Assembly (NCBI GenBank): GCA_947176425.1
Contig: CAMWQV010000133.1
Coordinates: forward strand, 1 to 6,197
DNA from: an uncultured Clostridia bacterium
GTDB taxonomy: Bacteria; Bacillota; Clostridia; Oscillospirales; Oscillospiraceae
Direction of reading: 5' to 3'
DNA: 6,197 nucleotides
The notes below the pieces were generated by a model. It was not told the origin of the DNA. It did not search any database and saw nothing but the letters and a program-made list of their open reading frames with translations. Numbering within the stretch: position 1 is the stretch's first letter; the number at the start of each line of letters is the position of its first letter. Both the position numbers and the translations under genes were made by a program. Positions 1 to 5,411 of the stretch are shown in pieces.

Positions 1-2
1 TG

Positions 3-104
3 ATCATCTGGATAGCGCGAAAGCTGGACGGTGTCTATGAGGATCAAAAACATTATCTTCTCCGTGTTCACGCGGAGGATGGAGAAAAAGGAGGTAAACT
101 ATGA
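3..104 (+). CDS. Possible C-terminal tail of an upstream gene (partial, weak)
   Basis: Of the three plus-strand frames, only the one beginning at base 3 stays open from the left edge. It encodes about 33 residues, with a hydrophobic-then-charged start (IIWIARKLDG) and a polar end (EDGEKGGKL), and stops with TGA at 102-104. That stop would overlap the permease start at 101 as ATGA, the same arrangement seen later at 4914-4917, which is the main argument for it being real. Against it, 33 open codons can easily occur by chance, codon third positions are less GC-rich than in the confirmed genes, and its last codons simply translate the ribosome binding site of the next gene. I recognise no family. 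It could equally be untranslated leader. Confidence 0.25.
   Translation: MIWIARKLDGVYEDQKHYLLRVHAEDGEKGGKL
60..77 (+). promoter_or_regulatory. Small hairpin just upstream of the first permease RBS
   Basis: Bases 60-66 (CTCCGTG) can pair with 71-77 (CGCGGAG) around a four-base TTCA loop, giving seven pairs, one of them a G-U wobble. It ends 10 bases before the AAGGAGGT ribosome binding site. No T-run follows, so it is not an intrinsic terminator. It might mark an mRNA processing or stabilising site at the start of the transporter segment, or be a chance pairing, or lie within an upstream coding tail. Confidence 0.25.
88..95 (+). promoter_or_regulatory. Ribosome binding site fixing the first permease start
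   Basis: AAGGAGGT is a near-perfect anti-16S match and lies 5 bases before the ATG at 101. It decides the start in favour of 101 over the internal in-frame ATG at 227, so the long hydrophilic N-terminal extension of this permease should really be translated. Confidence 0.85.
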
Positions 105-1156
105 AAGTTAGGACAGCGGATTTCCTTGAATTCGACCAAGAAGCCCGCGTCTACCGCATCAGCCCCGAACAGGCCGTCCGGGACGACGTGGAAAAGCATT
201 ATTGGCGTCATGTCGGCGTCACGATCATGAAGGATTGGCGGCTGTATTTAATGCTGGTCCCCATGATTCTGGTTTTCCTGTTCTGGCGGTACTTTCCCAT
301 GTACGAGCTGCTGGGCTGCTTCAAGGTGTCCAATGACGTTCTGCCTGTGTCGCAGCAGCTGTTTTCCGGCTTCTCGTACTTCAAGCGGCTGCTGGTGGGC
401 GGGGACCAGCTCTCCACCGACTTCTGGAGGGCGATGCGCAACACGTTTATTCTGAGCTTCTACGGATTGTGCTTTGGATTCCCCATTCCCATTATCCTGG
501 CGCTGTTCTTCAACGAAATCCGGTCGAACGCCGCACGGAGCGTGTACCAGGTGCTTACTTATCTGCCGAAGTTCATGTCTACCGTCGTCATGACCTCGCT
601 GGTGACGATGCTGGTAAAACAGGGGTCACTGACGACCGGCATGGGCATCATCAACCAGGCGCTGTCCGGGCTGGGGATTATCAGTGCGGATGTTGCCAAC
701 GCGGGCCTGCTGAACAATCCGTCCTTCTTCCGTGCCATCTATCAGATCAGCGGCATTTGGGAGAGCGCAGGTTATGACAGCATCGTGTTCTTTGCCGCGA
801 TTATCGCCATCTCACCTACCAGCTACGAGGCGGCGCAGATCGACGGCGCGGACAAAATGGCTCAGATGCGGTATGTGGTTCTGCCCAGCATCCTGTCCAC
901 CATCGTCATCATGCTCATTACCCGAATCGGTTCTCTGCTGAACATCGGCTACGAAAAAGTATTGCTGCTGTACAACACCAATACATATGTCACTGCCGAC
1001 GTGGTATCCACCTTCGCCAACCGGCAGGGCATGGGAGGCAACGCCGCAACCGGTATTGCTTCCGCGGCGGAAATGATGAACAACGTCGTGGGAATGCTGC
1101 TGGTCATCGGCGCGAACACCATCGCCCGCAAAGCTTCCAATACCTCGCTGTATTAA
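101..1156 (+). CDS. LplB-type ABC sugar transporter permease
   Basis: This 351-residue inner-membrane permease should form one half of the translocation channel of a carbohydrate importer, paired with the product of the next gene. Residues 1-47 are hydrophilic and probably cytoplasmic. Residues 48-66 form the first membrane segment and lead into WRYFPMYELLG, a variant of the FPMYG-type motif usual after helix 1 in LplB proteins. A conserved permease core begins near FWRAMRNTF (108-116). The ATPase-docking EAA loop is clear at 243-262: EAA at 243-245, DGA at 248-250 and LP at 261-262. A last hydrophobic helix lies near 328-340. Usual LplB length is roughly 300-320, so the N-terminal extension of some 40 residues stands out. 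The start is set by the RBS at 88-95. The next permease gene begins 12 bases after the stop. The family assignment is secure; the substrate is unknown. Confidence 0.93.
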   Translation: MKVRTADFLEFDQEARVYRISPEQAVRDDVEKHYWRHVGVTIMKDWRLYLMLVPMILVFLFWRYFPMYELLGCFKVSNDVLPVSQQLFSGFSYFKRLLVGGDQLSTDFWRAMRNTFILSFYGLCFGFPIPIILALFFNEIRSNAARSVYQVLTYLPKFMSTVVMTSLVTMLVKQGSLTTGMGIINQALSGLGIISADVANAGLLNNPSFFRAIYQISGIWESAGYDSIVFFAAIIAISPTSYEAAQIDGADKMAQMRYVVLPSILSTIVIMLITRIGSLLNIGYEKVLLLYNTNTYVTADVVSTFANRQGMGGNAATGIASAAEMMNNVVGMLLVIGANTIARKASNTSLY

Positions 1157-1168
1157 CGGGAGGGCGTT

Positions 1169-2059
1169 ATGAAAAGAAAACTTGAGATATCGGAATTGAT
1201 CTTCAAGATCATCAGCTACACGCTGCTCACCATGTTTGCGCTGTGCTGTCTGTATCCCTTTGTATACGCCGTGTCCGCGTCCATCAGCGGACGGTCGGCG
1301 GTGGAATACGGCTCTGTGGTGCTGTTCCCCAAGGATGTGCAGTTCGACGCCTTCGCCCAGATGTTTAAGGACAATATGTTCTGGAACGCCTACTCGAATA
1401 CCCTGTTCCTGACCCTGTACGGTACCCTGTGGTCTATGTTCACCGCGATTCTGGGCGCGTATGCCCTGTCGAAACGGCGGCTGCTGTTCCGGAAGTTCTT
1501 CAACTTCTTCCTGGTGTTTACCATGTGGTTCTCCGCCGGTATCGTACCCCAGTACCTGAACTATCTGGCTACCAGAGACGTGTTCTCCGCGGTCGGCATT
1601 GACGACGACAAATGGCTTGTTGTCATCGCAATGGGCATGGCGGCTATGAACATCATCCTGCTGCGCAACGCCTTCGAGGGCGTCCCTTCCGAGATTGAGG
1701 AAGCCGCTATCGTGGACGGCGCTACCGAAATGCAGGTCCTCAGCACCGTATATATCCCCATGAGCAAATCCACCATCGCGACCGTGGCCCTGTTCTTCGC
1801 CATCTCCCGCTGGAACGGCTATTTCTGGGCGCGGCAGATGATTTCCAACGGCAACGAGCATCCTTTGCAGGTGTTCATCCGGCTGCGTCTGGAGCAGTAC
1901 ACCGACCCCGAAGCTATCGCAGGCTGGAATGCGTCATATGCCGCTGACTCCGTGATCTACGCCCTGATCGTGTGTTCCATCGTGCCGATTCTGATTATCT
2001 ATCCCTTTATTCAGAAGTATTTCGCGAAAGGAACCAACGTCGGCGGCGTAAAAGAATAA
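1169..2059 (+). CDS. YtcP-type ABC sugar transporter permease
   Basis: This 296-residue protein is the second channel subunit and has the normal length for the YtcP branch of carbohydrate permeases. The first helix spans about 11-35 (IISYTLLTMFALCCLYPFVY), followed by FWNAYSNTLFLTLYGT (71-86), the usual start of the conserved permease core. The EAA loop lies at 178-197: EAA at 178-180, DGA at 183-185 and IP at 196-197. The C-terminus, YPFIQKYFAKG (278-288) and then VGGVKE, is the family's typical ending with small variation. GGGAGGG at 1158-1164 provides the ribosome binding site, 4 bases before the ATG. It is 12 bases from the preceding permease gene and 21 bases from the binding-protein gene, the standard LplB-YtcP-LplA order. 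Nothing in it looks damaged. Confidence 0.94.
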   Translation: MKRKLEISELIFKIISYTLLTMFALCCLYPFVYAVSASISGRSAVEYGSVVLFPKDVQFDAFAQMFKDNMFWNAYSNTLFLTLYGTLWSMFTAILGAYALSKRRLLFRKFFNFFLVFTMWFSAGIVPQYLNYLATRDVFSAVGIDDDKWLVVIAMGMAAMNIILLRNAFEGVPSEIEEAAIVDGATEMQVLSTVYIPMSKSTIATVALFFAISRWNGYFWARQMISNGNEHPLQVFIRLRLEQYTDPEAIAGWNASYAADSVIYALIVCSIVPILIIYPFIQKYFAKGTNVGGVKE

Positions 2060-2080
2060 GACAGACATAAGGAGGATCTC

Positions 2081-4246
2081 ATGAAAAAAAAGTTTAAGTC
2101 CCTGCTCGCGATGATCCTTGCCGTCGCGATGGCAGCCGCACTGCTGTCCGGCTGCGGCCCCAGCATTCAGTATGAGCAAGACAGTTCTTCCTCACAGAAC
2201 TCCGGCTCCAATACCGGCGGCGGTTCTTCCAATGATACCGGGTCCAGCAGTTCCGGCGGGAGCCTGGAATATGCCGCAGGTACGACCCTGCGGATGGCTA
2301 CCGGCTACAACAGCACCAAGACCGGCATCAGCTTCGACTCCGAAACTGCCGGTCAGGGCGTGACCCTCGCTGACGGCGTGACCTATCATACCGGCGAACT
2401 CAAGCCCACCTGGGTGGAGGTCCAGAACCGGCTGAACATCGTCTTTGAGGACAAATACCAGGGCAACAGCGCCAGCAAAGAATTTGACTTCTGGAAAGAA
2501 CGCCTGGGCGATGTGGATATGGTCAGCGGCACCGCCACAAAGCTGACCGAAAACGGCGAAGCAGGCAACGTGGTCAATATCGCCGAATATCTGGACCAAA
2601 TGCCCAACTTCAAGGCATATCTGGACGCCAATCCTATCGTCCGTATGTCCATCACCGGCAATACCGATACCGGCGCGATCTACTTCAGCCCCTATTTTGA
2701 CGGCGTGGGCGACATTGAGCGTATGCCTCTGATGCGTACTGACTGGGTGGAGAAGCTGCTCAACGGCGAGGGCGAGTTCACCGCCAGCGCCAGCAAGAGT
2801 CTGGCTGCTCCCGCATATCAGCCCTATATGCCCACTTCCGGCTCTGTCAGCATTGATGTCGTCAAGCTGGACGGCTCCGGTGTGGAGAGCATCACGAAAG
2901 ACTATGACAAAGGCGGCAATATCATTGACAAGATGAACGCCGCCGGTTCCCTGGACGGTGTGGCCGCTGTCAATATGCTGCGTACTTATATTGACGAGAC
3001 CTATGACGGCTACTATGGAACCGACCGTGCGAACCTGTATATAGGCCAGAACGCCGCCTGGGACGCCGATGAGCTGGTTGCCCTGCTGCGCTGCGTGGTG
3101 GCAAATCCCCAGACCCTCAACGGCACCGATTCCATTCAGGGCCTGTTCTCCCGCGAGGACGACAACAACCAGCGCCGTGTCGATATGTTCCGCTTTGCCG
3201 GTACCCTGTTCGGCGTGCGCGGCCTGGAATCCCGCCAGGATTACCTGTATATCGGCAGCGACGGTCAGATGCACGACTCCCGCCAGGAAGCCGCTACCTA
3301 TGAAGCCATGGAGCGGATGCACGCTATGGTGCAGGAGGGCCTGCTTTCTAAGGCGTTCGTCGATATGTCCTCCGAAAGCTCCGCGACCTATCTGGAAAAT
3401 GACCTGGGCTTTATGCACTATGACTACAACCAGACGCAGACCATTTACAACGCCACCAAACTTCAGGAAGGCGAGAAGTATATGGCAGTCATGGTCCCTG
3501 TAGCCCGCTGGTATGACGGCTCCAATGACGACGGCGTTTATATGCGCTTTACCGAATCCTGGCGTTCCGTCAAGACAGACGGCTGGGGCATCTCCAAGAC
3601 CGGTGTTGGCAGCAATACCGATAAGCTGAACGCCTGCCTTGCACTGATCGACTTCGCTTACTCTGAAGAAGGCCAGATCCTGATGAGCTACGGCCCCGAC
3701 GCGTTTATCAAGAGCGGCGAGACCTTCACCTTCAACGGCGAGAAAAAACCCGTGATCGCCGACGCTACCAGAGACGAACTGTGGGATAAGGCGTCCGGCA
3801 ACTATACCAACTACGCCCGCAACTATCTGGGTTCCACCCTGTCCTTCCTGAAAAGCCAGGCGTTTGAGTATCAATGCACCCATGAAGTTGGTCAGGAGGG
3901 CGCGGGCCATATCTCCACCGCCATCGGCCTGGGCACCATCAAGCACCCGGAAATGGATATGACCAGCAATCCCTGGTATACCATCGTTCCTACCGTTCTG
4001 CCCACTACCACTGTGGAGAACTCCACCGTCAGCGGCTACACCGAGCTGACCGACCGCTTTAACCAGCAGAAGGACGGCGACAATATGCTGCTGAATATCA
4101 TCATCAGCGGTTATACCGACTCCGCTATGCGGGATGCCGCAAGTACCGCCGAAAACGTAGCCCAAACCTGGTCCGGCAGACAGTACCTGGCCATCAAAGA
4201 AGGCGCCTGGGAGCGGGATACGGCGTTCTACAGCACCCTGAAGTAA
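2081..4246 (+). CDS. Large extracellular solute-binding lipoprotein of the LplA-like sugar family
   Basis: This 721-residue protein should be anchored to the outer face of the membrane and deliver a carbohydrate to the two permeases. Its signal peptide has a lysine-rich start, a hydrophobic core (8-22) and a lipobox LLSGC, with Cys25 as the predicted lipidated residue. A Ser/Gly/Asn-rich tether follows (about 35-61). Family landmarks appear in order: PTWVEVQNRLNI (109-120), DVDMVSG (144-150), IAEYLDQMPNFKAYLDANP (167-185), MRTDWVEKL (218-226), AWDADELVALLR (326-337), ATYEAMERMHAMVQEGLL (405-422), and ALIDFAYSEEGQILMSYG (521-538), a hallmark of LplA-like proteins. Usual family length is roughly 450-560. 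Much of the excess lies between residues 227 and 325. GGAGG at 2071-2075 precedes the start by 5 bases. After base 2192 it has almost no TTA, CTA or TCA codons, which fits high expression. The substrate cannot be inferred. Confidence 0.9.
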   Translation: MKKKFKSLLAMILAVAMAAALLSGCGPSIQYEQDSSSSQNSGSNTGGGSSNDTGSSSSGGSLEYAAGTTLRMATGYNSTKTGISFDSETAGQGVTLADGVTYHTGELKPTWVEVQNRLNIVFEDKYQGNSASKEFDFWKERLGDVDMVSGTATKLTENGEAGNVVNIAEYLDQMPNFKAYLDANPIVRMSITGNTDTGAIYFSPYFDGVGDIERMPLMRTDWVEKLLNGEGEFTASASKSLAAPAYQPYMPTSGSVSIDVVKLDGSGVESITKDYDKGGNIIDKMNAAGSLDGVAAVNMLRTYIDETYDGYYGTDRANLYIGQNAAWDADELVALLRCVVANPQTLNGTDSIQGLFSREDDNNQRRVDMFRFAGTLFGVRGLESRQDYLYIGSDGQMHDSRQEAATYEAMERMHAMVQEGLLSKAFVDMSSESSATYLENDLGFMHYDYNQTQTIYNATKLQEGEKYMAVMVPVARWYDGSNDDGVYMRFTESWRSVKTDGWGISKTGVGSNTDKLNACLALIDFAYSEEGQILMSYGPDAFIKSGETFTFNGEKKPVIADATRDELWDKASGNYTNYARNYLGSTLSFLKSQAFEYQCTHEVGQEGAGHISTAIGLGTIKHPEMDMTSNPWYTIVPTVLPTTTVENSTVSGYTELTDRFNQQKDGDNMLLNIIISGYTDSAMRDAASTAENVAQTWSGRQYLAIKEGAWERDTAFYSTLK
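2183..2263 (+). other. Low-complexity Ser/Gly/Asn tether of the binding lipoprotein
   Basis: Residues 35-61 of the solute-binding protein consist almost only of Ser, Gly, Asn, Thr and Asp, with runs of four serines at 35-38 and 55-58 and a GGG at 46-48. It lies directly after the lipidated cysteine region and before the folded domain. The expected role is a flexible spacer that holds the binding domain away from the membrane and through the cell wall. Confidence 0.8.
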
Positions 4247-4259
4247 GGTTCTATTTTGA

Positions 4260-4297
4260 CTCTGTCCGGGAGACCGGCAGGTTCTGCCCGGACAGAG
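4260..4297 (+). promoter_or_regulatory. Strong stem-loop after the binding-protein gene
   Basis: Bases 4260-4270 (CTCTGTCCGGG) and 4287-4297 (CCCGGACAGAG) form a perfect 11-bp GC-rich stem. The 16-base loop can fold further: AGA at 4271-4273 pairs with TCT at 4283-4285 and CC at 4274-4275 with GG at 4280-4281, leaving a GGCA tetraloop and single bulges at 4282 and 4286. It starts 13 bases after the binding-protein stop. No T-run follows; the next bases are GGAGATGTG. It is therefore not a classical intrinsic terminator. The likeliest role is a 3' barrier that protects the upstream mRNA from exonucleases, or a partial stop, so that the binding protein outnumbers the downstream products. The structure is seen directly; its function is inferred. 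Confidence 0.8.
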
Positions 4298-4326
4298 GGA
4301 GATGTGATTTCCCGGAGGAGGCTGCT

Positions 4327-4917
4327 ATGTATAAAAAACAAATGACCATACAAAAATTCCTGTGTCTGGCGGCTGTCATTGTCAGCGCGATATTTTTCCT
4401 CTATACCTTAGGGATCATGACCGACCTGTATGACAGCCTCTATGACACCATGAGAAATCCCAACGATGTATTTGCAACCGATGTCCCCGGCTCAATCGTC
4501 TACTACAATATGCAGGAATTTAACCGGTGGTTCCTCATGTGCAGCATCGGACAGATTCTGCTGGCGGTCCTGCTCTATCTCACCAATACCCACTGCCGCA
4601 GAAGATATTACATCGGCAACTATGCCGCCACTGCTCTGTTTACCATTGGAGGCATAGCGAACGCCATTTTTGCCCACACCTATATTGAAATTTTCAAGGG
4701 CCAGTTCCTGCAAGTGGATTTTGCCGCGTTGAAGGAACACGCCGATATGTGGGGTACCCTGTACACCGAGTCCACATTCTGGTTTGATCTGCACTACGGC
4801 GTGTTCGCCCTGCTGCTGATCGTTTGCGCGCTGCTGGTATACAACGCGGTGTGGAAAATGCAGCTCATGAATGACGAAGCAAAACTGCTGGAAGAAGGAA
4901 GGAGGACAGCCCGATGA
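4327..4917 (+). CDS. Uncharacterised four-helix membrane protein, first of a pair
   Basis: I do not recognise this 196-residue protein. Hydrophobic segments lie at about 11-31, 67-86, 97-119 and 153-176. Basic stretches at the N-terminus (KK), at 90-93 (CRRR) and at the C-terminus (EEGRRTAR) put both ends and the middle loop in the cytoplasm. Two outer loops of about 35 residues (32-66 and 120-152) are acidic and aromatic, for example DLYDSLYDTM and FWFDLHYG. There is no signal peptidase site, EAA loop or enzyme motif. It has more AT-ending codons than the binding-protein gene, including TTA at Leu28, ATA and TCA, which suggests lower expression. GGAGGAG at 4314-4320 is its ribosome binding site. 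Its TGA overlaps the next start as ATGA, so the two proteins are probably translationally coupled. An accessory role in the importer is inferred from position only. Confidence 0.85.
   Translation: MYKKQMTIQKFLCLAAVIVSAIFFLYTLGIMTDLYDSLYDTMRNPNDVFATDVPGSIVYYNMQEFNRWFLMCSIGQILLAVLLYLTNTHCRRRYYIGNYAATALFTIGGIANAIFAHTYIEIFKGQFLQVDFAALKEHADMWGTLYTESTFWFDLHYGVFALLLIVCALLVYNAVWKMQLMNDEAKLLEEGRRTAR
4899..4905 (+). promoter_or_regulatory. Ribosome binding site inside the preceding gene
   Basis: AAGGAGG lies within the last codons of the first small membrane protein gene, 8 bases before the ATG at 4914. It supports that start and the 4-base ATGA overlap, consistent with coupled translation of the two small membrane proteins. 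Confidence 0.8.
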
Positions 4918-5399
4918 ACGCTGACGAACGCACCATACAGCGGGACAGAATGCGCTTTATCAAGAACACCCTCTCCTCGAACCTCGCGATCCTGGGCATT
5001 TTGTTTGACGTGTTCTATTTTGTAAGCATCTATCAATCCGATGTAGATACCTGGTATTACAGCATTCTGATCGGCGGGTCCATCGTCTATAACCTGGTGT
5101 TCATGCTGGCGGTATTCCTGTCATCGGAGGGCGTGAAGAATTATAAAAAGAACTATTCCTACATACTGGGCGCGCTGGGCGTACTTCAAATTGTACGCAT
5201 CTTTATCATTCCCATGAAAGCCCACGCTGCCACGACGCTCGTCAACGGGGAGACCGTCTCGGTCATGCAGGACGGACAGTTCTTCCGTGTCTCGGCCTAT
5301 CTGGTCATCTCCGCGGCGTGTCTGGCGGCGGCGGCAGTCGTGAACTTTATCCGCTGCCGGGAACTGTCGGAACACCTCAAAACCCTGGGCGGCGCATAA
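4914..5399 (+). CDS. Uncharacterised four-helix membrane protein, second of a pair
   Basis: I do not recognise this 161-residue protein. After a charged cytoplasmic start (residues 1-18, with DERTIQRDRMRF), hydrophobic segments lie at about 22-40, 47-69, 82-100 and 125-146. The loop between helices 2 and 3 is basic (KNYKKNY at 75-81), so the middle loop and both ends should face the cytoplasm. The outer loop at 101-124 is polar (NGETVSVMQDGQ). This is the same N-in/C-in four-helix plan as the preceding protein, with shorter outer loops. There is no permease EAA loop or catalytic motif. It starts within the preceding stop codon and ends 12 bases before the ATPase start. Its stop codon overlaps the ATPase ribosome binding site. 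Position suggests a link with the importer, as an accessory subunit, assembly factor or sensor, but nothing in the sequence proves this. Confidence 0.85.
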   Translation: MNADERTIQRDRMRFIKNTLSSNLAILGILFDVFYFVSIYQSDVDTWYYSILIGGSIVYNLVFMLAVFLSSEGVKNYKKNYSYILGALGVLQIVRIFIIPMKAHAATTLVNGETVSVMQDGQFFRVSAYLVISAACLAAAAVVNFIRCRELSEHLKTLGGA

Positions 5400-5404
5400 G
5401 GAGG
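5398..5404 (+). promoter_or_regulatory. Ribosome binding site overlapping the stop of the upstream gene
   Basis: AAGGAGG begins inside the TAA stop of the second small membrane protein and lies 7 bases before the ATG at 5412. It favours that start over the ATG at 5421 (16 bases away) and suggests that termination upstream helps initiation of the ATPase. Confidence 0.8.
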
Positions 5405-5411
5405 CGAAGAG

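Noticed and set aside
812..1861. Minus-strand open frame of 349 codons across both permease genes
   Set aside because: The two permease genes happen to share a reading frame, and this antisense frame is in register with both. It is explained by sense codon choice, and its product is His/Gly/Arg/Asp-rich without domain features.
3069..3503. Plus-strand open frame of 144 codons within the binding-protein gene
   Set aside because: It is an out-of-frame shadow rich in Cys, Trp, Arg and Pro, with no ribosome binding site of note, inside a gene with clear family motifs.
2192..4165. Minus-strand open frame of 657 codons opposite the binding-protein gene
   Set aside because: It is in exact codon register with the sense gene, so it is open simply because the sense gene avoids TTA, CTA and TCA codons. 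The translated product has no recognisable domain, and the sense strand carries a clear lipoprotein with family motifs.
4256..4284. Internal promoter with a -35 box at TTGACT (4256-4261)
   Set aside because: At 17 bases downstream the sequence is AGGTTC, unlike a -10 box, and most of the spacer lies within the stem-loop.
4260..4297. Reading the strong stem-loop as an intrinsic terminator that ends the operon
   Set aside because: The stem is followed by GGAGATGTGATTTC rather than a T-run, and three further genes with good ribosome binding sites follow on the same strand.
4297..4313. Second hairpin (GGGAGA with TTTCCC) next to the RBS of the first small membrane protein gene
   Set aside because: It has only about six pairs, one a G-U wobble, shares a base with the far stronger 11-bp stem, and leaves the RBS core unpaired. 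It is too weak to call a switch.
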